Positions 8,926 to 17,023 of a stretch of DNA of 64,000 nucleotides are shown here, one piece after another. This DNA is from Phycisphaerae bacterium (GTDB lineage: Bacteria; Planctomycetota; Phycisphaerae; UBA1845; UTPLA1), in assembly GCA_035275405.1 (NCBI GenBank), contig DATEMU010000008.1, positions 186,001 through 250,000 of the forward strand. Reading direction: 5' to 3'. Each line of letters starts with the position of its first letter. Position 1 is the stretch's first letter. The notes beneath the pieces are model-generated. The model saw only the letters and a program-made list of their open reading frames with translations. It made no database searches and was not told the origin of the DNA. A program made the position numbers and the translations under genes.

Positions 8926-9837
8926 GTGAGCGTCCTGACAAAAGTGTTGGTCACCCTGCTGACCTTCTTATCCATTGCCCTCGCTATGCTCGTGGTCTCG
9001 GCCTTCGCCCAGCAGCAGAACTGGAAGCAGTCTGCGGAAGACTGGCAGACGGCCGCGACCGCCGCGCAGGCCAAGGAGCGGACCGTCGCCGCCAACGCCG
9101 CCCTCGAAAAACAGCGGGCCCTCGATCAGCATCTCGCGGACTCGGCAACCATCAGCAAGCTCAACGGCGATCTGGCCGAAAAGGAAGGCACGATTTCCGA
9201 ACTGAATCGCGCCGTCGCCGACGCCCAGAGCAAACTCAGCATCGAGCAGGGTCAGGCCTCCAGCTTCGGCGAGAGCCTCAAGCTCGTCCAGGCCGATCTC
9301 AGCCGCGAGCGGGAATTCAGCACGAAGCTCGCCCGCCGTAACAGCGAACTCGAACGCGGTAATATCGACCTCACGGACCGCGTCAAGGAACTCACCACCA
9401 ACATCGAAATGGCCAAGGCCCAGGTCCGGGGCCTCCAGCAGCAGATCGCTGCCATGGATAGCGGAGGAGCCGGCGGCTCCAGCACCGGACTGGCCCGTGC
9501 CACGCAGATCCCCAGCGGAGTATCGGTCGAGGCAGGCGTACCCTCCGTCCATGCCCCCGAAGCCGGCGGTCTGGCGATGCCCATCCGGGGCGAGGTGACG
9601 AGCATTCAGGGCGACTTGGCCAGCATCTCGGTCGGCAGTGCCGACGGCGTCGCCCACGGCATGAACTTCCTGATCTACCGGCGGTCCGGTTCGGGTAGCA
9701 GGCCCCAGTACCTGGGCACCCTGAGAATTACCAAGGTCGAAGCCAACCAGTCCGCCGGTCAGATCGAACAGTCCGAAGGCGACATTCGCCCCGGTGACTA
9801 TGCCCGGGACGAGGCCAGCTTCGCAATGAGGGGCTAG
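8926..9837 (+). CDS. MreC-like membrane-anchored coiled-coil protein with C-terminal beta domain
   Basis: The start is GTG 8926, with AGGAGG 7-12 bases upstream. The 303-residue product has one N-terminal membrane helix (LVTLLTFLSIALAMLVVSAFA), a long coiled coil (residues 30-170, rich in Ala/Glu/Lys heptads), a Gly/Ser/Pro linker and a beta domain (residues 200-300: IRGEVTSIQGDLASISVGSA ... IRPGDYARDE). This membrane-coil-beta layout is that of MreC, which links MreB to wall synthesis, but the sequence is not a plain MreC. Its position upstream of mreB supports a cell-shape or envelope role. The beta domain resembles the insert in the PQQ protein encoded divergently. Confidence 0.7.
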   Translation: MSVLTKVLVTLLTFLSIALAMLVVSAFAQQQNWKQSAEDWQTAATAAQAKERTVAANAALEKQRALDQHLADSATISKLNGDLAEKEGTISELNRAVADAQSKLSIEQGQASSFGESLKLVQADLSREREFSTKLARRNSELERGNIDLTDRVKELTTNIEMAKAQVRGLQQQIAAMDSGGAGGSSTGLARATQIPSGVSVEAGVPSVHAPEAGGLAMPIRGEVTSIQGDLASISVGSADGVAHGMNFLIYRRSGSGSRPQYLGTLRITKVEANQSAGQIEQSEGDIRPGDYARDEASFAMRG

Positions 9838-9916
9838 CCGGTCATGTGAGAAGCGGAATCCCTCGTCGCCAAGCTAATTGAACGGCGATGATTACGACCG
9901 ACCAGGAGCGATTACG

Positions 9917-10081
9917 ATGAGCCAGATTCCCGCAGGCCCCGGAGGAGCCCCGTCGCGTCGGCCCTCCAATGACATCTATACCGTCATGGTCGCCGTCGCC
10001 CTTGCGACCGTCGCCGGCACGCTGGCCTTTGCCATCTTTCGCTGCATCGATCTCCTCGGCAAGCCCTTCCCCGGCATCTAG
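9917..10081 (+). CDS. Small single-span membrane protein
   Basis: A 54-residue protein with the start set at ATG 9917 behind AGGAG. A Pro/Gly-rich cytoplasmic head is followed by one membrane helix (VMVAVALATVAGTLAFAIF) and a short tail. It lies between the MreC-like gene and mreB and could be a small partner of that assembly. No family is recognised; the function is unknown. Confidence 0.6.
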   Translation: MSQIPAGPGGAPSRRPSNDIYTVMVAVALATVAGTLAFAIFRCIDLLGKPFPGI

Positions 10082-10326
10082 CCGCGGGTGGCACGGTCTC
10101 GCAGCAGCGAGGCCGTGGCTCTATCGAGCCCAACGCCCAACCTGGGAATTCACAGTAGGCCGCGGCACGTCCAACTTTTCTTGATTTCTGCCCGGTTCGC
10201 TATAGCGTTACGCCAGGCAAACGGTAGAATGCCGCCATCGGCTGAGCGGGACTTGTCTCTTTAAGCCGCTCGAGCGAATGGATTGCGCTTCATCGCGTCG
10301 TGGCATAAAAGAAGGGATTCGCTGCC

Positions 10327-11379
10327 TTGTTATTCGATTCACTTCTGGGAATGTTCAGCGTCGATATGGGAATCGACCTGGGCACCTGCAACACACTGGT
10401 GTGCGTGAAGGGCGAAGGCATCGTCCTGAACGAGCCGTCCGTCGTCGCCGTGCGCAAGGGCACGAATGAAGTCCTGCAAGGCGGCAACGCGGTGGGACTC
10501 GTCGCCAAGGAAATGCTCGGCAAGACGCCCGGCTCGATCATGGCCGTCCGCCCGCTCAAGGACGGCGTCATCGCCGACTTCGACATCACCGAGGCGATGC
10601 TCGGCTATTTCATCCGCAAGGTCCACGGCGGCCGGCGCTTCATTCGCCCCCGCGTCGTCATCGCCGTTCCTTCGGGCATCACCGCCGTCGAGAAGCGCGC
10701 GGTGTACGGCTCCGCTGAACGCGCCGGCGCGAGACGCGTGTACCTGATCCAGGAGCCCATGGCCGCCGGTATCGGCGCCGGTCTGCCCATCGCCGAGGCC
10801 CGCGCCAGCATGATTGTCGACATCGGCGGCGGCACGACGGAAGTGGCGATCATGGCGCTGGCCGACATCTCCGCCAGCACTTCGCTCCGCGTCGCCGGCG
10901 ACGACCTCGACGAAGCCGTCACCGCGCACATGAAGCGCACCTACAACATGCAGATCGGCCCCCAGACCGCCGAGAACATCAAGATTCAGATCGGCTCGGC
11001 CGCGCAGATGGACCAGGAGCTGACCATGGAGGTCCGCGGCCGCGATATGATCAGCGGCCTGCCCAGAAAGACCGTCATCACCAGCCAGGAAGTTCGCGAG
11101 GCCCTCCGCGAGCCGGTCAGCCAGATTCTCGAATCCGTCACGCACACGCTCGAACACTGCGAGCCCGAACTCGCCGCCGATTTGGTCGAGACGGGCATCT
11201 ATCTCTGCGGAGGCGGGGCGCTGCTTCGCGGATTACACACGCTCATGTCCGAGGCGACGGGCCTGGACGTCAAAGTTGTCGACGATCCGCTCTCCTGCGT
11301 CGCCCGCGGCACCAGCGTCTATCTGGAAAACCTCGCCGAATGGCGCAAGACGATGGAATCCGACAACGGCTTCGCGTAA
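10327..11379 (+). CDS. mreB: Rod-shape-determining actin homologue MreB
   Basis: A 350-residue bacterial actin that organises peripheral wall synthesis on the inner membrane. The phosphate-1 loop is seen in MGIDLGTCNTLVCVKGEGIV, followed by LNEPSVVAV. Phosphate-2 is in SMIVDIGGGTTEVAIMAL, and the adenosine loop is in ETGIYLCGGGALLRGL. The frame opens with TTG 10327, a rare start; a downstream ATG would trim the amphipathic N-terminal helix. The gene abuts the convergent ABC-2 permease gene with no bases between the stop codons. Presence of MreB fits planctomycete groups that keep rod-type genes. Confidence 0.96.
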   Translation: MLFDSLLGMFSVDMGIDLGTCNTLVCVKGEGIVLNEPSVVAVRKGTNEVLQGGNAVGLVAKEMLGKTPGSIMAVRPLKDGVIADFDITEAMLGYFIRKVHGGRRFIRPRVVIAVPSGITAVEKRAVYGSAERAGARRVYLIQEPMAAGIGAGLPIAEARASMIVDIGGGTTEVAIMALADISASTSLRVAGDDLDEAVTAHMKRTYNMQIGPQTAENIKIQIGSAAQMDQELTMEVRGRDMISGLPRKTVITSQEVREALREPVSQILESVTHTLEHCEPELAADLVETGIYLCGGGALLRGLHTLMSEATGLDVKVVDDPLSCVARGTSVYLENLAEWRKTMESDNGFA

Positions 11380-12195
11380 TCACCGCGCTGGAATGTCCCG
11401 CCGGACAAAGATCGCCAATCCCGCAAACCAGAATACTGCTGCTATGGCGAGCAAGGCGGCCATGTCCTTCCACGGCCACGCGGCGTCGCGGATGATGACG
11501 AGCGGCGCGTAATAGTGCAGGAAACCCGTGAAATCGATCGGCCGCAACGCCGGCCACAGCGAGCACAGGAAGTTCACGACGAAGGAGTAGAAGACGAGGA
11601 AGAACGCGGCGGCTACCGCCATCCCCCGCCGATCGGATGCGGCCGATATGGCCAGCCCCAGGCAGCAAACGAACACGACCGCCGCGCTGAGGTTACACGT
11701 CACGATGGCGAACAGGTCCAACGGCACACCCTGAAATCCCGTCAGCCGCAGCCCGATCTTCGCCCCCAACCAAACAAACCAACATAGCGCCGCGCTCATG
11801 CCCACCAGTGCAACGCTGACGGACGCGTAAATCGTGGCCCGTGAAACCGGCAGCGTGGCCAAGACGTCCGCCGTTCCGCGATCGACTTCTCCGGCCAGCG
11901 CGCCGCTGGCCAGCGTGAGCGAAAACGCAACAAGCAGCACCCACACCAACGGATGGCTGAAACCCAGGCTCAAGAGGCCGCCCGGCTTGGTAAACTCCGC
12001 CACATCGGCCCCGACCAGGGCCGAAATCAGCGACCGCACCCACGGCAACTTGAACCACTGTTCGGTCTGGTCGCGCGGCACGGAGTCCAGCGCGAAGTTG
12101 AAGAGCACGAGAAATGTTGCAAGAAGGATGGCTGCGGCGACCCAGAGCAGGAAATAGTCGCGGATGGTCCGACGGACGAGTGGCAGGCTGATCAT
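11380..12195 (-). CDS. ABC-2 type exporter permease
   Basis: A 271-residue integral membrane subunit with six hydrophobic segments, typical of ABC-2/NatB-like exporters. The longer open frame is trimmed to ATG 12195 because this start overlaps the stop of the ATPase gene by ATGA. The N-terminus MISLPLVRRTIRDYFLLWV is the usual amphipathic entry into helix 1. It pairs with the ATPase just upstream. The substrate is unknown; such systems export drugs, lipids, Na+ or peptides. Confidence 0.85.
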   Translation of the reverse strand: MISLPLVRRTIRDYFLLWVAAAILLATFLVLFNFALDSVPRDQTEQWFKLPWVRSLISALVGADVAEFTKPGGLLSLGFSHPLVWVLLVAFSLTLASGALAGEVDRGTADVLATLPVSRATIYASVSVALVGMSAALCWFVWLGAKIGLRLTGFQGVPLDLFAIVTCNLSAAVVFVCCLGLAISAASDRRGMAVAAAFFLVFYSFVVNFLCSLWPALRPIDFTGFLHYYAPLVIIRDAAWPWKDMAALLAIAAVFWFAGLAIFVRRDIPAR

Positions 12196-13103
12196 GATCG
12201 CGCCTCCTTCCCGGGCGCGGGCGTGTCCTCCCGATAGTACGCCGCGAACAAGTCCTCCAGGTCCGGTGCGCCGATCGCGACGTCCTGCAGCTTGAGCGAC
12301 CCGAGCCACGCCAGAAGTCCATCCACCGGTCCGCGCCAGCTTCCCAAGACCGCCCCGTCGCGACTCGACCCGTCGATCCAATCTTTCGGAAAGACGGCTT
12401 TTCGTAATTCGTCATCCGTCATGCGTAATTCCACGCGGCGAACGGCCCGCGCGCGCAGGTCGGCAATGCTGCTGTCGGCAATGATCCGACCGGCCCGGAT
12501 AATCGCCACGCGATCGCAGAGCAGCTCCACCTCGCTCAGCGTGTGGCTGGAAAAGAGCACCGTCCGCCCCTTACTCGCCGCCGATCGGAGTTCGTCGTAA
12601 AGCGTCTGCTGTACCAGGGGATCCAGCGCCGTCGTCGGCTCGTCCAGGATGAGCAGCTTCGGGCGATGGGCCAGCGACGCGATCAACCCCAGCTTTTGCT
12701 TCATCCCCCGCGAGTAATTGCGAATCCGCCGGTCGAGATTCAAATCGAGCCGCCGGGCGAGCCGGTCGATCTCGCCCCACCCCCCATCACCCCGCATCGC
12801 ATCGCACCACGCAGCGAACCGCCTGCCGGTCATCCACTCATAAAGCCGCACGTCGCCGGGCAGATACCCGACATCCCGCCGGATCGCCGTCGATTCCCGC
12901 CACACATCGCGGCCCAGGACCGTCGCCTGCCCGCCGCTCGCCCGCAAGAGCCCCACCAGAATCCGCATCGCGGTCGTCTTGCCCGCCCCGTTCGGCCCCA
13001 GAAACCCAAAGATCGACCCCGCCGGAACGCGCAGGTCCACCCCCGCCAATGCCTGGACGTCGCCGTAGTGCTTGGTCAGCCCGACCGTCTCAATCGCGAA
13101 CAT
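12192..13103 (-). CDS. ABC-2 exporter ATP-binding subunit
   Basis: A 303-residue ATPase of the CcmA/NatA/DrrA type. The Walker A is GPNGAGKTTAM, the signature NYSRGMKQKLGL, Walker B LLILDEPTTALDP, and the switch His is in FSSHTLSEVELL. The C-terminal 80 residues form the accessory domain seen in ABC-2 exporters. It is coupled to the permease by a 4-base overlap. A TAGAAT hexamer ends seven bases before the ATG, so the mRNA may be leaderless. Confidence 0.93.
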   Translation of the reverse strand: MFAIETVGLTKHYGDVQALAGVDLRVPAGSIFGFLGPNGAGKTTAMRILVGLLRASGGQATVLGRDVWRESTAIRRDVGYLPGDVRLYEWMTGRRFAAWCDAMRGDGGWGEIDRLARRLDLNLDRRIRNYSRGMKQKLGLIASLAHRPKLLILDEPTTALDPLVQQTLYDELRSAASKGRTVLFSSHTLSEVELLCDRVAIIRAGRIIADSSIADLRARAVRRVELRMTDDELRKAVFPKDWIDGSSRDGAVLGSWRGPVDGLLAWLGSLKLQDVAIGAPDLEDLFAAYYREDTPAPGKEARS

Positions 13104-13110
13104 TGCGGGT

Positions 13111-13116
13111 ATTCTA
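13111..13116 (-). promoter_or_regulatory. -10 hexamer TAGAAT for leaderless ABC transporter mRNA
   Basis: TAGAAT on the minus strand, then seven bases, then ATG 13103. There is no Shine-Dalgarno between hexamer and start. The -35 is weak. Confidence 0.5.
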
Positions 13117-13241
13117 TCACTTGCCGGGAGGCTGTAATCTCGTGGCGGATGGTTTAGCGCCCGGGGCCCTTGGAGTCATTGTTCTTGCCTTTCACTGCGG
13201 GAGTCAGGAGTTACCCAGATTAACTTTTTGATCGAGACTTG

Positions 13242-13289
13242 CTTGAAAAACAGAAATTTGACCTTGAAAACGCTTGAAAATCTTGAAAA
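13242..13289. repeat. Four direct copies of CTTGAAAA
   Basis: CTTGAAAA occurs at 13242, 13263, 13273 and 13282, making an AT-rich block in GC-rich surroundings. The last three copies are spaced 9-10 bases, about one helical turn. It may be a regulator-binding array or simply a short tandem repeat. Confidence 0.6.
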
Positions 13290-13449
13290 TCCCCGGGTAC
13301 GCGCACGACGCGCACCGTCCCCGCGGCCGGGCGACAACTCGTTTCACGCGTCATGTTCGCCCGACGTTTCCTGTCGACTGCAACCACACTCTTGCTCAGC
13401 GCTCCCTCTGGAGGGTGTGAATCGCTCCTCAAGAATTGCCCAAATGGGG

Positions 13450-13640
13450 CAATGCCAGACAGCCCAGGGTTGGTCGCCAAGGCGCCCTACCCTGGGATTG
13501 CGCAAACGCGAAACCGGACTCAACCCCATCGCGGTTGTGCCGCAACCCTTTCAGGGTTGTGCCGTTAGGCCGCGCTGGGTTTCCAGGGTAGTCGCTGCGG
13601 CGACAACCCCGGGCTATGGGCCGGTACGCTGTTGGCGCAG
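13450..13640. repeat. Dispersed palindromic repeat element, copy 1
   Basis: An approximately 190-base element built from nested inverted repeats: CCCAGGGTTGGTCGCC, CAACCCCATCGCGGTTG, CAACCCTTTCAGGGTTG, CCAGGGTAGTCGC and GACAACCCCGGGCTA. Copy 2 at 40165-40350 has the same blocks in the same order. This kind of element is familiar from planctomycete genomes. It fills the gap between the ABC transporter and the amidohydrolase gene. Confidence 0.8.
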
Positions 13641-13647
13641 AGCATTT

Positions 13648-15459
13648 GTGCCATCGGCAATTAGCCGGTGCGGTCCCTTTCGATTTTTCTTCGGCATCGT
13701 AATTGGCATCCTCCTCGTCTCAACTCATTTCGGATGTGACTATCCCGCGCCGTATTACATGGTTGTCACAAACGCGCGAATCTGGACTGGCGACCCCAAG
13801 TTACCGGAGGCGAATTCGCTGGTGGTCCATGAGGGTCGTTTTGTCTTTGTCGGCGACGATGCCAGACCCGAGTCCTGGCGTCGTCGAGGATTCAATACGG
13901 AAGTCATCGACGCCAAAGGCGCTCGCCTCATCCCCGGTCTCATCGATGCGCACCTCCACCTGGTCTCCGGCGGGCTGCAACTCTCGCGGCTCAATCTCCG
14001 CGATGTCCCCGACCGCGCGGCGTTCATTGGCGCCGTGGCGGAGCGTGTGAAAAAAACACCCAAAGGCGAATGGATCCTCGGCGGTCGATGGTCGACGGAA
14101 AGCTGGCCCGACCCCGCGCAGCCGACCAAGGAATGGATCGACGCCGTCACGCCGGATCACCCCGTCCTGCTCTCGCGCATGGACGGTCACGGGGCGCTGG
14201 CCAACTCCGTCGCCCTGAAGATCGCCGGCATCGATAGGAACGGCCCTTCCGACCCGCCCGGCGGTCAGATCGAACGCGACCCCGCGACCGGCGAATCGAC
14301 CGGCATCCTTAAGGATGCAGCGATTGACCTCGTCGAAAAACATATCCCCCCGCCCACGGTCCGCGAATCACGCCATGCACTCATCGCGGCGATGAAAGAG
14401 GCCCACCGGCACGGGATCACGAGCGTCCACACGATGTCCGAATGGCGGGAACTTGCCCCCATCGAACAATATCGCAACTTCGATATGCTCACGCTTCGCG
14501 TCCGCTTCTACGTGAGCGAACACGACTGGCCCGCCTATCTCGATCGCGTCAAGGCCCACAAGGGCGACGACATGCTCCGGGTGTGTGGGTTCAAGGAATA
14601 CGCCGACGGTTCTCTCGGTTCCCGCACCGCTTACATGGCCGATCCGTACTCTGACAATCCGCCGGACAAGAAAGATTGGCGTGGTCTGCCCCGCCCCTTC
14701 ATTCATTCCACGAATCGTTCCAAAACGGATCCGAATCGTAAATCAGAGCTTCATCGCCTTTGCCAAAACGTCCCGCCGTTGTCTATTGCTGTACACTGCA
14801 TTGGGGATGAGGCAAATTCAATAGTTTTGGCTATTTATGCCCGGGTCTTTGGTAATCACTTTGGTCCTCCCGAGAAAAGGACCCCCTGGATAGACGAAAT
14901 GGGACAGGTTGGAGTGACCGGAGACGGATCACCGCCTTCTAAATCTATGCGATTGCGCATCGAGCATGTCCAACATTTGTTGCCCTCCGACATCCCAAGA
15001 TTCGCTCAATTCGGCGTCGTCGCCTCCATGCAGCCGCTGCACAAGGCCGACGATGCCCGTTACGCCGAGAAGGCCATCGGCCCCGAGCGGTGCAAGACGA
15101 GCTACGCCTTCCGCAGCCTCCTCGACGCCGGGGCGCATGTCGCCTTCGGCAGCGATTGGCCCGTCGTCTCGCTCAACCCCTTTCTCGGCATCCACGCGGC
15201 CGTGACCGGCGAGTCGTTGGACGGCAAGGTCTTCGTCCCCGAGCAGAACATCACGGTCGAAGAGGCCCTGCAGTGCTACACGAGCGGCGCGGCCTACGCC
15301 GCCGGTGACGACGATCGGCTGGGCAGGATCAAGGAAGGCTATCTCGCCGATTTCGCCATCCTCGATCGGGACATCTTCGATGTGCCCGCCGGGGAGCTGA
15401 AGTCGATCGGCGTGAAGGCGACGTATGTGGGCGGCAGGGCCGTATGGACGGCGCCCTGA
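13648..15459 (+). CDS. YtcJ-like amidohydrolase, predicted lipoprotein
   Basis: A metal-dependent amidohydrolase of the YtcJ/NfdA family. The frame is open far upstream through a repeat, so the start is placed at GTG 13648. From there a 29-residue lipoprotein signal ends in STHFGC, giving a 603-residue mature-type length. The metal motif HLH is in IPGLIDAHLHL. Further motifs are HRHGITSVHTM, VHCIGDEAN, RIEHVQ and FGSDWPVVSLNPF. The enzyme would act at the outer face of a membrane; the substrate is unknown. The start codon sits in a GTGCCATCGGCAATTAGCCG element related to those at 37830 and 37901. The stretch 14700-15000 is less GC-rich than its flanks. Confidence 0.85.
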   Translation: MPSAISRCGPFRFFFGIVIGILLVSTHFGCDYPAPYYMVVTNARIWTGDPKLPEANSLVVHEGRFVFVGDDARPESWRRRGFNTEVIDAKGARLIPGLIDAHLHLVSGGLQLSRLNLRDVPDRAAFIGAVAERVKKTPKGEWILGGRWSTESWPDPAQPTKEWIDAVTPDHPVLLSRMDGHGALANSVALKIAGIDRNGPSDPPGGQIERDPATGESTGILKDAAIDLVEKHIPPPTVRESRHALIAAMKEAHRHGITSVHTMSEWRELAPIEQYRNFDMLTLRVRFYVSEHDWPAYLDRVKAHKGDDMLRVCGFKEYADGSLGSRTAYMADPYSDNPPDKKDWRGLPRPFIHSTNRSKTDPNRKSELHRLCQNVPPLSIAVHCIGDEANSIVLAIYARVFGNHFGPPEKRTPWIDEMGQVGVTGDGSPPSKSMRLRIEHVQHLLPSDIPRFAQFGVVASMQPLHKADDARYAEKAIGPERCKTSYAFRSLLDAGAHVAFGSDWPVVSLNPFLGIHAAVTGESLDGKVFVPEQNITVEEALQCYTSGAAYAAGDDDRLGRIKEGYLADFAILDRDIFDVPAGELKSIGVKATYVGGRAVWTAP

Positions 15460-15511
15460 GCGGAATCTACGATGGCGCGAGCGAATCGAATCCCCTCTGG
15501 GTCAACCGCGC

Positions 15512-16591
15512 GTGTACCGACTCCGCATTGACGAACTGAAGTTCCCGCCCCCGCGGCGGCGCGTACTCTATTCCCGTTTCTGGCGCGAATGGTGCTTTCT
15601 CCGAGTACTTATTCTGCGATTCTACCTTCGGTTTGCCATTCTTTTCGGAGTCCTTGTCGCCGGGAGCTTTGCCTTCCAACGCCTCGAACCGGAAAAGAAC
15701 CACACATTCTGGAAAGGCATGCACTGCGTCTGGTGCCTGATCTTCGGCCAGCCGCCCGAGGATTTTCCGGAGTCCGGCTATTTGCAGGCCCTTTTTTTCC
15801 TGGTCCCCGTGATCGGTCTGACCGTCATCATCGCGTGGATCGTGGACTTCGCCGTCATGATCGGCGACCGCAAACGATCGGAAAGGAGCTGGTGTGTCAT
15901 GATGGCCACGTCTGTGACGGACCATATCGTGCTCGTGGGGCTCGGGAAACTGGGCTATCGGGTGTACCGCCTGCTGCATCGGATGGGTGAACCACTCGTG
16001 GTCATCGAGCGAAACGCGGGCAACCAGTTCCTGGATACCGTCCGGCGCGACGGCGTGCCGCTGCTCATCGGCGATGCCCGCCGCGAGGCGCTGTTGGGCG
16101 ATGCGGGAATCATGAAGGCCCGCAGCCTGGTCCTCGCCGCGGACGACGATCTGGCGAACCTGGAAGTCGCCCTTGATGCACGAAAGCTGAATCCGGGGAT
16201 CCGCGTCGTCATGCGGATGTTCGATCAGAATATGGCCGACAAGATCCGCGACGCGTTCAACATCCATATCGCGATGTCCCAATCGGCCCTCTCGGCCCCG
16301 GCCTTCGCGACCGCCGCGGCGCAGGGCATGATCGTCAACAGCTTTGTCGTGGGGAACGAGCTGGTCGTCGTGCAGCGCTGGCCGGTCGATGCCGATGGTC
16401 CGCTCAACGGCCGGACGGTCGGGGAGACAATGGAGCAACATCAGCTCGCGGTGATCGAGCACATCCCGCCGACCGGCGGGAGCCGCCTCTTCCCGCCACC
16501 CGGCACGCGCCTCTCGACGGGCGACGAGGTGCTCATTCAGGGAACCTACGAGGCCCTCATCGAACTCAAGAAAAAGGCGGCGAGTCGCTGA
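15512..16591 (+). CDS. Ion-channel-like protein with RCK (TrkA-N/TrkA-C) regulatory domains
   Basis: About 359 residues from GTG 15512. Two membrane helices (near residues 30-55 and 90-115) flank a loop; then comes an RCK-N Rossmann domain (HIVLVGLGKLGYRVYRLL, VIERNAG, LLIGDARREALL) and a TrkA-C-like domain (VGETMEQHQLAVIEHI ... STGDEVLIQGT). This is the layout of two-helix K+ channels gated by NAD or ATP. The loop between the helices reads VWCLIFGQPPEDF and lacks the TVGYG filter, so conduction of K+ is uncertain. It starts 52 bases after the amidohydrolase stop. Confidence 0.75.
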   Translation: MYRLRIDELKFPPPRRRVLYSRFWREWCFLRVLILRFYLRFAILFGVLVAGSFAFQRLEPEKNHTFWKGMHCVWCLIFGQPPEDFPESGYLQALFFLVPVIGLTVIIAWIVDFAVMIGDRKRSERSWCVMMATSVTDHIVLVGLGKLGYRVYRLLHRMGEPLVVIERNAGNQFLDTVRRDGVPLLIGDARREALLGDAGIMKARSLVLAADDDLANLEVALDARKLNPGIRVVMRMFDQNMADKIRDAFNIHIAMSQSALSAPAFATAAAQGMIVNSFVVGNELVVVQRWPVDADGPLNGRTVGETMEQHQLAVIEHIPPTGGSRLFPPPGTRLSTGDEVLIQGTYEALIELKKKAASR

Positions 16592-16686
16592 GCCCAAGTG
16601 AACAAAGCCGCATCGAACCGCGCGGGGAAACTCCACCCGTCAATTCCCCTGCAGTTGACAGTCCTTTGCGGGGCTCGCCGTCGAAT

Positions 16687-16869
16687 CTACATCTTCTTGG
16701 CGGCGCCCGCGCGCTCGCCCGATTGCTTCCCTGCCGGCTCCTCACAGGTGCAACCGGTACCGTCGGCGCAGCCCTGGCAGCAATAGGTCTTGCCGTTCTT
16801 GGTCACGCCTCGGTCGTTCGGCCATGTGTCCTTGGTCATACCGCACGCGGGACAACTGGTCTGGTCCAT
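16687..16869 (-). CDS. Small Cys-rich, probably metal-binding protein
   Basis: A 60-residue protein with seven cysteines: SCPACGM near the N-terminus and YCCQGCADGTGCTCEE in the middle. AAGGAG lies seven bases before the ATG, which supports a real gene despite its size. The pattern resembles bacterial metallothionein-like or zinc-ribbon proteins. The Lys/Ala-rich tail carries no motif. It is likely cytoplasmic, binding Zn or Cu. Confidence 0.7.
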   Translation of the reverse strand: MDQTSCPACGMTKDTWPNDRGVTKNGKTYCCQGCADGTGCTCEEPAGKQSGERAGAAKKM

Positions 16870-17023
16870 GGGATTCTCCTTGAGTTGGTCGGGCCCATCG
16901 AATCACTTGCGACAGTTGCTTACGGAACCGCCGAGTGATCGACGCGATGGAATCCTATGCGCGCGAAAGGAACGGAAGATGAAAACCGGATGACGTGGAG
17001 TTTATCTCGGTGGCGCCGGCACC

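Noticed and set aside
8471-8941. 156-residue minus-strand frame in the divergent gap
   Set aside because: No ribosome site and it runs into the start of the MreC-like gene; composition is not like a real protein.
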